Shown here piece after piece: positions 1-10,085 of a DNA stretch of 35,848 nucleotides (the first letter of the stretch is position 1; each line of letters starts with the position of its first letter). This DNA is from Clostridiales bacterium (GTDB lineage: Bacteria > Bacillota > Clostridia > Christensenellales > Borkfalkiaceae). The stretch is taken from assembly GCA_015069505.1 (NCBI GenBank), contig SVIL01000006.1, positions 1 to 35,848 on the forward strand, written 5' to 3'. A program made the translations under genes and the position numbers. The notes beneath the pieces were generated by a model, which was given only the letters and a program-made list of their open reading frames with translations, did not search any database and was not told where the DNA came from.

Positions 1-1
1 T

Positions 2-559
2 AGAATATTTGCAGAGTGTGACCAAGATACTGTTATTAACTTTACAAACCACGCATACTTTAATCTTAACGGGCAAGGTAACGGAGATATATTAGATACC
101 GTTATGTATATAGATGCGGATAATATTACACCCGTTGACGAAAAACTTATTTGTCACGACGAATTTATGAAAGTAGAAAACACCCCGTTTGATTTTAGAA
201 AACCAAAAGTCGTGGGGGATGAGATTGATTCTAACGATAAAGTAATGACCTATTGCGGCGGCTACGATATAAATTACGTTTTGAACGGCAAAGGTTATAG
301 AAAAATTGCCCTTGCAAAAGGCGGAAAGTCGGGTGTAGAGTTAGCGGTTTATACCGACCAACCGGGTGTTCAATTCTATTCGGGTAATTTTTTATCAGGC
401 GTTAAAGGTAAGGGCGGTGCCGTCTATAACAAACGCAACGGATTTTGTTTGGAAACCCAAAACTTTCCCAACGCAATAAACTGTCCGTCATATCCAAATT
501 CCGTTCTTAAAAAAGGCGAAAAATTTTATTCGGTTACGGTGTATGAATTAAGTAAGTAA
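2..559 (+). CDS. galM: Aldose 1-epimerase (mutarotase), 3' part only
   Basis: Interconverts alpha and beta anomers of hexoses such as galactose or glucose in the cytoplasm. The reading frame is open from base 2, so the gene begins before the window and about 185 C-terminal residues are visible. The family signature TNHAYFNLNGQG is near the start of the visible part, followed by ILDTVMYIDADNITPVDE and, further on, the GVQFYSGNFL stretch and the catalytic-glutamate region GFCLETQNFPNAIN, all typical of GalM. The C-terminus ends normally with TAA. A strong intrinsic terminator follows, so this is the last gene of its transcript. A beta-galactosidase gene 7 kb downstream fits a galactoside-using organism, but the two are not in one operon. 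The family call is firm; sugar specificity is not visible. Confidence 0.93.
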   Translation, partial: RIFAECDQDTVINFTNHAYFNLNGQGNGDILDTVMYIDADNITPVDEKLICHDEFMKVENTPFDFRKPKVVGDEIDSNDKVMTYCGGYDINYVLNGKGYRKIALAKGGKSGVELAVYTDQPGVQFYSGNFLSGVKGKGGAVYNKRNGFCLETQNFPNAINCPSYPNSVLKKGEKFYSVTVYELSK

Positions 560-595
560 AATACTTGCGATTATCTAGAAAAATAACGTTAAAAA

Positions 596-638
596 TCGGC
601 TGTGAAATCCTTTATTTTTTCACAGCCGAAATTTTTTT
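596..638 (+). terminator. Intrinsic terminator after galM
   Basis: A 12-base-pair perfect stem (TCGGCTGTGAAA at 596-607 with its complement at 618-629) encloses a 10-base loop and is followed by a run of seven T (632-638). This ends the galM transcript and insulates the pot operon. Confidence 0.93.
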
Positions 639-658
639 AAAATATACGTAAAAAATAA

Positions 659-687
659 TTGACATATATATACAAAATTTATATAAT
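659..687 (+). promoter_or_regulatory. Consensus sigma-A promoter of the XRE-pot operon
   Basis: TTGACA (659-664) and TATAAT (682-687) are both perfect hexamers separated by 17 bases. Predicted transcription start is about 694, giving a 5' leader of about 65 bases before the regulator start codon. So strong a promoter suggests that control is by repression. Confidence 0.92.
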
Positions 688-702
688 AGATATCGTCATT
701 TG

Positions 703-743
703 AGTTTAGTTTTATTAAACTTTTTGTTAAAAATGCCTAAACT
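703..743 (+). promoter_or_regulatory. Candidate operator: AGTTTA/TAAACT half-sites
   Basis: An inverted repeat AGTTTA (703-708), seven bases, TAAACT (716-721) lies just downstream of the -10 box, and a third copy TAAACT is at 738-743. This is a good position for autorepression by the XRE-cupin protein encoded next. It is inference; such A+T-rich half-sites can arise by chance. Confidence 0.35.
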
Positions 744-758
744 TTGACAAGGAGAGCA

Positions 759-1295
759 ATGAAAATAGGTGAACGAATAAAAGACCTAAGGCTTGCCTTT
801 GAACTTACGCAAGAGGAACTTGCCGACAGGTGTGAATTGACTAAGGGGTATATCTCTCAGTTAGAAAACGATTTAACCAGTCCGTCCATCACTACGCTTA
901 TAGATATTTTATCGGCACTCGGAACTAACTTAAAAGAGTTTTTTTCTGAGATGGATAGTGAGGAAAAGATAAATTTTACCAAGAACGAATTTATTGAAAA
1001 GGTCACGGACGATTACGTACTAAACTGGCTTGTGCCAAATTCTCAAAAAAATGCGATGGAACCTGTCCATATGGTTTTGAAGGCGGGGGCAAGTACGGAC
1101 GAGGACGTACCCCACGAAGGCGAGGAGTTTGGTTTTGTTATTAAGGGAGAGATAGTGATTGCCCTTGGTAAAAAGCGGGTTAAGGTAAAGAGGGGCGAAA
1201 GTTTTTATTATGCGGCAACAAAAATGCATAAAATAATGAATAAGTCCTCAAAAGAAGCAGAGTTTATTTGGGTTTCATCCCCACCAACCTTTTAA
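759..1295 (+). CDS. XRE-family regulator with C-terminal cupin domain (PuuR-like)
   Basis: Cytoplasmic transcription regulator of 178 residues. Residues 1-60 form a helix-turn-helix (IGERIKDLRLAFELTQEELA, then LTKGYISQLENDLTSPS). Residues about 100-178 form a cupin barrel (HMVLKAGAS, HEGEEFGFVIKGEI, GESFYYAATKMHKIMN). This architecture is that of PuuR-type proteins, which often sense polyamines or related small molecules. The start ATG at 759 follows an AAGGAGA ribosome site at 749-755; an in-frame TTG at 744 lies upstream of that site and is unlikely. potA follows after 29 bases, so the gene heads the polyamine transporter operon and probably represses it. Ligand and operator are inferred from context, not seen. 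Confidence 0.9.
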   Translation: MKIGERIKDLRLAFELTQEELADRCELTKGYISQLENDLTSPSITTLIDILSALGTNLKEFFSEMDSEEKINFTKNEFIEKVTDDYVLNWLVPNSQKNAMEPVHMVLKAGASTDEDVPHEGEEFGFVIKGEIVIALGKKRVKVKRGESFYYAATKMHKIMNKSSKEAEFIWVSSPPTF

Positions 1296-1324
1296 GATAC
1301 AAAGGAAAATCGGAGAGTACGGAA

Positions 1325-2833
1325 ATGAAAAAAAATGAAAAGATAATTGAACTAATCGGGCTTACAAGACAATTCGACGACGGTGTCGTTGCGGTCGATA
1401 ATATAGATTTATACGTAAGAAAGGGTGAATTCATCACCTTTTTAGGACCTTCCGGGTGTGGTAAAACTACTACGCTTAGGATGATTGCGGGTTTTGATAA
1501 GCCGACTTCCGGTAAAATTTTACTTAACGGTGAAGAAATCGGCGATTTGCCCCCAAATAAAAGACCTATCAATACAGTTTTCCAACGCTACGCACTTTTC
1601 CCGCACTTAAACGTGTACGATAACATTGCATTTGGTCTTAAACTCAAAAGAATAAAGGTTACTTATGCGGATAAGGACGGAAAGGAAGTTCAACGCGTAG
1701 AAAAATTAAAGAAATACGAAATCGCCCAAAAGGTTGAAAAAGCGTTAAAGATAGTTGACCTTGAAGGTTTTGAAAAACGTAGCGTTTCCACTCTTTCGGG
1801 TGGACAACAACAAAGAGTTGCTATTGCCCGTGCAATCGTCAACGAACCTGAAATTTTGCTTCTTGACGAACCGCTTGGTGCGTTAGACCTTAAAATGCGT
1901 AAAGATATGCAACTTGAACTTAAAGAAATGCATAAAAAGTTAGGCATTACCTTTATTTACGTTACGCACGACCAAGAAGAAGCCCTGACTATGAGCGATA
2001 CTATCGTCGTAATGAAGGACGGTGTTATACAACAAATCGGTACGCCAACCGATATTTATAACGAACCTAAAAATTCTTTCGTTGCCGACTTTATCGGCGA
2101 AAGCAATATTTTCAGCGGTACTATGGTCGGGGATAAGAAGGTTAGATTTATCGGCAACGTCTTTGACTGTGTTGACGATTTTGCTAAAAACGAAAAGGTT
2201 GACGTGGTCGTTCGTCCTGAGGACGTTTTCTTAATGGATGAAGACAAAGGTCAAGTTAAGGGCAAGATTATAAGCTCGATATTTAAAGGCGTTCATTACG
2301 AAATGGTTATGCAAGTCGGAAAAAGTGAAGTGGTTATTCAAGACACCATTGAACGTCAAGTAGGCGAAAAGGTTAGTATTTTTATCAAACCGTCCGATAT
2401 TCACATAATGGCTAAGGAATTTTCTTCTAACAAATACGACGGCTACATCACCAAAAAGAACACGGTTTGCTTTGGTGACGGTGAATTCGAGTGCGACGTT
2501 ACGCAACTATATCCTAATTCGCATCTTGACGAAGAAGGCTATCTTATCACTGCTGAGGGCGAAAGTATCGACCTTACCGACGTTGACGTAAACGTTGAAG
2601 TCGGCTTAAAAGACATCGAAATAAGTGACGATCACGAACTTGGCGGTGCAATAGGCAGTATCGTATCAATGATATATAAGGGTGACCACTATCAACTTAT
2701 CGTCCGTACCGAAGAAAACGAAGAAGATTACGTATTAGATACAGAGTACACTTGGAACGAAAACGATATCGTTTCGGTTATTATTCCAAAAGAAAAGATC
2801 AAACTTTCCTTAAAACAGGAGGTTAAGAGATAA
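1325..2833 (+). CDS. potA: Spermidine/putrescine ABC transporter ATPase, extended C-terminus
   Basis: ATP-hydrolysing subunit that powers polyamine import with PotBCD. Residues 1-260 are the nucleotide-binding domain: Walker A GPSGCGKTT (41-49), Q-loop VFQRYALFPH, signature LSGGQQQR (157-164), Walker B ILLLDEP (177-183) and switch His215. About 20 residues are inserted after the Q-loop region (about 108-130). The protein has 502 residues, against about 370 usually. The excess is at the C-terminus: after the usual TOBE domain (about 296-362) comes a second TOBE-like copy (about 428-496), with matching cores SIFKGVHYEMVM and MIYKGDHYQLIV. The start ATG at 1325 follows GGAGAG at 1312-1317. The stop overlaps the potB start by one base. 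Family call firm; the role of the second repeat is unknown. Confidence 0.95.
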   Translation: MKKNEKIIELIGLTRQFDDGVVAVDNIDLYVRKGEFITFLGPSGCGKTTTLRMIAGFDKPTSGKILLNGEEIGDLPPNKRPINTVFQRYALFPHLNVYDNIAFGLKLKRIKVTYADKDGKEVQRVEKLKKYEIAQKVEKALKIVDLEGFEKRSVSTLSGGQQQRVAIARAIVNEPEILLLDEPLGALDLKMRKDMQLELKEMHKKLGITFIYVTHDQEEALTMSDTIVVMKDGVIQQIGTPTDIYNEPKNSFVADFIGESNIFSGTMVGDKKVRFIGNVFDCVDDFAKNEKVDVVVRPEDVFLMDEDKGQVKGKIISSIFKGVHYEMVMQVGKSEVVIQDTIERQVGEKVSIFIKPSDIHIMAKEFSSNKYDGYITKKNTVCFGDGEFECDVTQLYPNSHLDEEGYLITAEGESIDLTDVDVNVEVGLKDIEISDDHELGGAIGSIVSMIYKGDHYQLIVRTEENEEDYVLDTEYTWNENDIVSVIIPKEKIKLSLKQEVKR

Positions 2834-3693
2834 TGAAAGATTCTCAGATAACCGCACCTGAAACGGCGGGAACTAAAAAGCCCAAGCGTTTCAAGTTTTC
2901 CTTTTCAAGGAAACAGTTGTGTATCCCGTACGCATTATTCTTGATAATGTTCGTGGTTTTTCCGTTATTTTTGATAGTTTACTATGCTTTTACGGATAAA
3001 ACGGGTGCGTTTACTTTTTCAAACTTTGCAAGTTTTTTTACTGATACGACCAAGATAAGTACGCTTTTAATCAGCGTATTAGTAAGCATTGTCGTAACGC
3101 TGATTTGCCTACTTATCGCATATCCCGTCGCATACATTTTATCAAGGATGAAACGGAGAATTGCTTTCGTATTGCTATTGCTTTTTATAATGCCTATGTG
3201 GATAAACTTCGTGCTTAGAGCAATGGCGATGAAAGAACTTCTAAGTCTTATCGGCATACCGCTTGGATCGGGGGCAAATATAATCGGTCTTGTTTACGAC
3301 TACTTGCCGTTTATGATTTTACCGCTCTATTCCACGCTTATAAAGATGGATAGAAGTTTGGAAGAAGCCGCTGCCGATTTAGGTGCAGGGAAGATAAAAG
3401 TATTTAAAGAAGTCACGTTGCCTTTGTCGATGCACGGTATAATTAGCGGTGCAACGATGGTTTTCTTGCCGGTTATGAGTTGCTACGTTATAACGGACAC
3501 GTTTAGCGGAAGCACGGGCTTTACCGTAATAGGTAAACTTATCGCTTGGTGTTTCCTTGGCGAAAACGGGACTATGACCAACATAAACGGCGGTGCAACA
3601 ATCTCTTTGATAATGTTAGTTATATTATTTGTAACGATGCTTGCAACGGGTGGTTTTAACGACGAAAACAATGCAAGGGGGACGAACTTATGA
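2833..3693 (+). CDS. potB: Spermidine/putrescine ABC transporter permease PotB
   Basis: Integral membrane permease of 286 residues that forms the translocation channel with PotC. A basic N-terminal tail (about residues 1-30, rich in Lys and Arg) precedes several hydrophobic segments (LCIPYALFLIMFVVFPLFLI; a later IAFVLLLLFIMPMWINFVL). The cytoplasmic EAA loop that docks on PotA is clear: EEAAADLGAGKIKVFKEVTL, followed by PLSMHGI. Length and motif are normal for the family. The start ATG overlaps the potA stop (TAATG) and the stop overlaps the potC start (ATGA), so translation is probably coupled. Confidence 0.95.
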   Translation: MKDSQITAPETAGTKKPKRFKFSFSRKQLCIPYALFLIMFVVFPLFLIVYYAFTDKTGAFTFSNFASFFTDTTKISTLLISVLVSIVVTLICLLIAYPVAYILSRMKRRIAFVLLLLFIMPMWINFVLRAMAMKELLSLIGIPLGSGANIIGLVYDYLPFMILPLYSTLIKMDRSLEEAAADLGAGKIKVFKEVTLPLSMHGIISGATMVFLPVMSCYVITDTFSGSTGFTVIGKLIAWCFLGENGTMTNINGGATISLIMLVILFVTMLATGGFNDENNARGTNL

Positions 3694-4499
3694 TTAAAAA
3701 GTTTTTTAGTCGTGGCTATATTTTCCTCGTTCTTGCGTTTATCTATATCCCTATATTCATACTCGTTCTTTATAGTTTTAACTCGGGCAAGACCATAGGC
3801 GTATGGCAAGGCTTTTCGTTAGAGTGGTATAAAAAACTGTTTGAAGTGCAAGAAATCCGTGACGTAGTAGTAAATACGGTTGTCTTGGCGGTCGTATCGT
3901 CAGTTATAGCAACTGTTTTGGGTACGCTCGGTGCTATCGGTATTCATTACAGTAAAGGGAAGTTGGGCAAAACCGTAAAGGGTATGTCGCAAATCCCCGT
4001 AGTCAATTCCGAAGTCGTAACGGCTTGTGCGTTGGTAATGCTACTTATGATTTTGGGGCTTTCAAACCGTTCTATTTTCGGTCTTTACGTAGGGCATATA
4101 ATACTTTCGGCACCTTTCGTGGTACTGTCCGTAATACCTAAATTAAAGCAAATGGACAGCAGTTTATACGAAGCGGCGTTGGACCTCGGTGCAACCCCCA
4201 CGCAAGCACTTTTTAAGGTGGTTTTACCCGAAATTTTACCGGGGATTTTCTCAGGCTTTATGCTTGCGGTAACCCTTTCACTCGACGACTATATTATAAC
4301 CGCAACTCTGTCGCCGTTAAACTACGATACCATATCGACTGCGGTGTATAAAGCCATCGCACTGACTACGGAAAAGGCGAGTGAACAAGTACCTATTTAT
4401 AGGGCTTTAACCACCATAATATTCTTGATTACAGTAGCAGTCGTAGTCGTAATGAATATTCGTGCAAATAAAACGGTACAAGACAAAAGGAAGGTGTAA
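3690..4499 (+). CDS. potC: Spermidine/putrescine ABC transporter permease PotC
   Basis: Second membrane permease of the polyamine transporter, 269 residues, pairing with PotB. It starts with a membrane segment (YIFLVLAFIYIPIFILVLYS) and carries the family stretch NSGKTIGVWQGFSLEWYKKL soon after. The EAA loop is YEAALDLGATPTQALFKVVL, followed by PEILPGI. The segment LSLDDYIITATLS is also typical of PotC. The start codon overlaps the potB stop as ATGA. potD begins two bases after the stop. No anomalies seen. Confidence 0.95.
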   Translation: MIKKFFSRGYIFLVLAFIYIPIFILVLYSFNSGKTIGVWQGFSLEWYKKLFEVQEIRDVVVNTVVLAVVSSVIATVLGTLGAIGIHYSKGKLGKTVKGMSQIPVVNSEVVTACALVMLLMILGLSNRSIFGLYVGHIILSAPFVVLSVIPKLKQMDSSLYEAALDLGATPTQALFKVVLPEILPGIFSGFMLAVTLSLDDYIITATLSPLNYDTISTAVYKAIALTTEKASEQVPIYRALTTIIFLITVAVVVVMNIRANKTVQDKRKV

Positions 4500-4501
4500 A
4501 G

Positions 4502-6013
4502 ATGTATAGAAAGAATATTTTTACTAACAAACTTTTCCTTTTGACCGTAATATTAGTTGCATCGATTACTTGCTTACTAAACCTGATATATACCCCTCTT
4601 TGCGGTATAGTTAAGGCTGACGGCGATGCGGTGAAAACCATAACGGTTTTCAGTTGGGAAGACTATATTGAAGAAACGGACGAAGATTCGGGGACAACAG
4701 GCGTAATTGCGGATTTTGAGGCGGAAAACCCAAATATAAAGGTCGATTATTATACCTTTGCTACTTGCGAGGAAATGTATAACGAACTCATTAAAAACCC
4801 TTACGCTTGCGATATTTTATGCCCGTCTGAGTATATGATACTCAAAATGAAACAAGAGGGGCTTATTATCCCATATACGATGCCCCAAAATTTTATTGAC
4901 TACGGTTCGCCGTACATAAAAGAAGTCTTTGATGACCTCGGTCTTACCACCGAGACGCAAACCTATGCGGTCGGATATATGTGGGGTACTATGGGGCTTA
5001 TCTATAACGCCGAGAAATATACCGATGCGGATTTTAAGAGTTGGACGGATTTATATAACGAAAAATTTGCGGGCAAAATTACCATTAAAGATAGCCTTCG
5101 TGACAGTTATATTATGGCACTTGGCATAGTTTATAAAGACGAACTTTTGCAATTAAAATCCGATTTTGAAACCACTGTGATAAACAAAGATACTTATAAC
5201 CAAAGATTAAGTGAGATTTTTAACAGAACGGATAAAGACTCTGTCGATAAGGTTTGTCAGGCACTTATCTCACTCAAAAACAATCTTTACGGATTTGAAG
5301 TCGATGCGGGTAAAAACGACCTTTTGACGGGTAAAATCGACGTAAACTTTGCGTGGAGTGGTGACGCCGTGTATTCAATGTTTGAAGCGGATGAATTTGG
5401 CAAAAAGTTGGGCTTTGCCGTTCCCGAAGAGGGCAGTAACGTTTGGTTTGACGGTTGGGTTATGAATAAAAACGCAGACGTTGAAAGTTCGTTAAAGTTT
5501 ATCGACTATCTTTGCCGTCCCGATATCGCCGTGAGGAATATGGACTACGTAGGTTATACGAGTTGTATTTCAGGTAATAGTACTGATACTACGGTTTTTG
5601 ATTACGTTTTAGAGAATTTTGGTGCCGAAGACGGTGTGCCGAGCGAAGACCTTGACACTACCGACCTCAGTTACTTCTTTGGTGAAGGCGACTACGTCGT
5701 ACAAACCGAAAAGGACAGTACGAGATTTTTATTCGCACAGTACGCTAACGAACAAACGATTTTACGCTGTGCGGTTATGGACAATTTTAGCGTAGAGGAT
5801 TTAGAGCTTGTTAACGAAATGTGGAATAAAGTTAAGCTTATAACTTTGCCAACCTACGTGCTTATAATAATCGTAGTTGCGATAGTTTTATTGATAGCAG
5901 GGATAGTGGTGTTTAAGTATAAGGAAAAGATATTTGAAAAGAATATATCCACCGAACAAACCAAACCACGTCGCAAAGGCTATAAAGTAATAAAAATAGA
6001 AGATGTAAAATAG
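4502..6013 (+). CDS. potD: Spermidine/putrescine-binding protein PotD with C-terminal membrane anchor
   Basis: Extracytoplasmic binding protein that captures polyamines for PotABC. It has 503 residues, against about 350 for E. coli PotD. An N-terminal hydrophobic stretch (about 9-35) acts as signal or anchor, but its cysteines are not in a convincing lipobox. The binding domain starts with TVFSWEDYIEE and contains the family elements NPYACDILCPSEYMI, GTMGLIYNAEKY and INVNFAWSGDA-like sequence (VNFAWSGDAVYSM). After the binding domain there is a clear membrane segment (LPTYVLIIIVVAIVLLIAGI) and a basic tail ending KGYKVIKIEDVK. The protein therefore appears tethered at its C-terminus instead of through a lipid. 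It is the last gene of the operon. Confidence 0.93.
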   Translation: MYRKNIFTNKLFLLTVILVASITCLLNLIYTPLCGIVKADGDAVKTITVFSWEDYIEETDEDSGTTGVIADFEAENPNIKVDYYTFATCEEMYNELIKNPYACDILCPSEYMILKMKQEGLIIPYTMPQNFIDYGSPYIKEVFDDLGLTTETQTYAVGYMWGTMGLIYNAEKYTDADFKSWTDLYNEKFAGKITIKDSLRDSYIMALGIVYKDELLQLKSDFETTVINKDTYNQRLSEIFNRTDKDSVDKVCQALISLKNNLYGFEVDAGKNDLLTGKIDVNFAWSGDAVYSMFEADEFGKKLGFAVPEEGSNVWFDGWVMNKNADVESSLKFIDYLCRPDIAVRNMDYVGYTSCISGNSTDTTVFDYVLENFGAEDGVPSEDLDTTDLSYFFGEGDYVVQTEKDSTRFLFAQYANEQTILRCAVMDNFSVEDLELVNEMWNKVKLITLPTYVLIIIVVAIVLLIAGIVVFKYKEKIFEKNISTEQTKPRRKGYKVIKIEDVK

Positions 6014-6020
6014 ATAATTT

Positions 6021-6052
6021 AGGGTGTATGTAATAAAATTTGCATGCACCCT
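6021..6052 (+). terminator. Hairpin after potD, weak terminator candidate
   Basis: AGGGTGTATG (6021-6030) pairs with CATGCACCCT (6043-6052) with one G-U pair. It begins eight bases after the potD stop. It is followed by A-rich rather than T-rich sequence, so it may protect the 3' end or act with a factor and is not a classic intrinsic terminator. Confidence 0.4.
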
Positions 6053-6113
6053 AAAAATATAATAAACCTAAAAGATTTTCAATAAATATTGAAAGTTTAA
6101 ATAAATATTTGCG

Positions 6114-6142
6114 TTGACAATTCAGCGTGTTTGGTTTAAACT
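6114..6142 (+). promoter_or_regulatory. Promoter of the PHP phosphoesterase gene
   Basis: TTGACA (6114-6119) and TAAACT (6137-6142) are spaced 17 bases. The -10 box is imperfect and lies within the palindrome GTTTAAAC (6134-6141), which could be an operator. A related AGTTTA/TAAACT pair lies in the pot operon leader. Confidence 0.65.
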
Positions 6143-6192
6143 AAAATAAAAACTATTTTTGGCGAATTCGTTAGCCTTTATAGGGGGTAAAA

Positions 6193-7197
6193 ATGATTCT
6201 ACTTGACAAAAACAAACCGTTTTATAAAGCAAATTTGCATTGCCATACCAATTTGTCCGACGGGAAGATGACCCCGTTAGAAGTTAAAGAAAGGTATAAG
6301 GAAAACGGATACTCTATCGTTGCGTTTACCGACCACGAAATTATGTATGATAATACCGCCCTTTCTGACGATAAGTTTTTGGCGTTAAAGGGGTACGAAC
6401 TCGCTACCAACCAAAGGGTTGAAGCCCCGTTTGAGCATATAAAGGTCGCACATTTTAACTTTATAGCAAAAGACCCGTCAATCGATTATCAAGTGGGATT
6501 TAATAAGGCACACGACTGGCTTCATAGCGACGAAGAGTGTGCAAAGGTAAAGGAACTGCTTATCGGTTTTAATCGGCAGTATAACGTTGACGATCTTAAT
6601 AAAATAAGTGAAGCCGCTTCTAAAAACGGTTTTTTGGTAACTTATAATCACCCTAAATGGTCTTTGCAACAATTTGACGATTATATCAATTTGGAACATC
6701 TATTCGCTTTTGAAATTGTAAATAGAGGGGAAATCGTGATGGGTTGTCATCCAAACGAAAGTATTTACGACGATATGTTGCGTGCGGGTAAGCGTTTGTT
6801 TTGCGTAGCGGCTGACGACAACCATAGAAAACTTGAACAAGATAATCCGTGGGCGGATACTTGTAAAGCATGGGTGCAAATACAAAGTGAGGATTTAAGT
6901 TATAAATCGGTAATAACGGCGTTAGAGAAAGGGAACTTTTACTCCTCAACGGGACCCGAAATAAAACACCTTGAATTAGTCGGCAGAAAACTTTACGTTG
7001 AGTGCTCGCCGGCACGTGCTATATACGTAACATCTAAACATAGACCCGTTCACGCCCATTTTGGCGAGAAAGTGGGGGATCTTGTAACGGGTTGCGAAAT
7101 TGAACTTTCAGACTTTCACAAAGATTATATTAGGGTTACTGTGGAAGATAAAGAAGGTAAGCGTGCATTTTCTAACGCATACTTTGATTTATTTTAA
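6193..7197 (+). CDS. PHP-domain metal-dependent phosphoesterase
   Basis: Predicted cytoplasmic hydrolase of 334 residues using two or three metal ions. The PHP motifs are visible: ANLHCHTNLSDG (His16, His18) and AFTDHE (Asp47, His48), then YNHPKW and the late metal site VAADDNH. The C-terminal third (about 255-334, from GNFYSSTGPE onward) looks like a small beta-rich domain common in this PHP subgroup. The ATG at 6193 follows a strong TAGGGGG ribosome site at 6181-6187. The gene has its own promoter and terminator, so it is a single-gene unit. Substrate unknown; relatives include polymerase PHP domains, histidinol phosphatase and nucleotide phosphoesterases. Confidence 0.85.
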   Translation: MILLDKNKPFYKANLHCHTNLSDGKMTPLEVKERYKENGYSIVAFTDHEIMYDNTALSDDKFLALKGYELATNQRVEAPFEHIKVAHFNFIAKDPSIDYQVGFNKAHDWLHSDEECAKVKELLIGFNRQYNVDDLNKISEAASKNGFLVTYNHPKWSLQQFDDYINLEHLFAFEIVNRGEIVMGCHPNESIYDDMLRAGKRLFCVAADDNHRKLEQDNPWADTCKAWVQIQSEDLSYKSVITALEKGNFYSSTGPEIKHLELVGRKLYVECSPARAIYVTSKHRPVHAHFGEKVGDLVTGCEIELSDFHKDYIRVTVEDKEGKRAFSNAYFDLF

Positions 7198-7221
7198 TTT
7201 TTCTTTTTTAACTAAAATTTA

Positions 7222-7266
7222 AGCCGATGGTGTCTTTTAATTTCCACTATCGGCTTTTTATTTTTG
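7222..7266 (+). terminator. Intrinsic terminator after the PHP gene
   Basis: AGCCGATGGTG (7222-7232) pairs with CACTATCGGCT (7245-7255) through 11 pairs, one of them G-U, followed by T-rich sequence to 7266. Confidence 0.9.
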
Positions 7267-7278
7267 GATATTTTAGCG

Positions 7279-9901
<2,623 letters not shown>

Positions 9902-9943
9902 CATTTAGTATATAAAAAATTTTTTCTTGACAGAAAGTATAAG

Positions 9944-9976
9944 ATAAGCCTTAGAAAAACTATGGCTTATTTTATT
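9944..9976 (+). terminator. Terminator-like hairpin after the GH2 gene
   Basis: ATAAGCCTTAG (9944-9954) pairs with CTATGGCTTAT (9960-9970) with one mismatch, followed by TTTATT. It is nested in a larger imperfect stem because TTGACA (9927-9932) can pair with TGTCAA (9976-9981). Confidence 0.65.
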
Positions 9977-10021
9977 GTCAAAAATATTTAGTTTGGTCTA
10001 TTTTTCGCATAAAAAGGTTGC

Positions 10022-10050
10022 TTGTTTTTACAATATGCCTATGTTATAAT
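10022..10050 (+). promoter_or_regulatory. Promoter of the kinase-AraC / nucleoside hydrolase operon
   Basis: TTGTTT (10022-10027), 17 bases, TATAAT (10045-10050), with a TG at 10042-10043 giving an extended -10. The weak -35 box fits a promoter that needs an activator, for example the AraC-type domain encoded directly downstream. The leader is about 29 bases. Confidence 0.75.
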
Positions 10051-10085
10051 GTCAATAATAACCGATTATTAATTGAGGTGTAAAA

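Noticed and set aside
6021..6052. Hairpin after potD as a full intrinsic terminator
   Set aside because: The stem is good but there is no T tract after it; it is listed only as a weak candidate.
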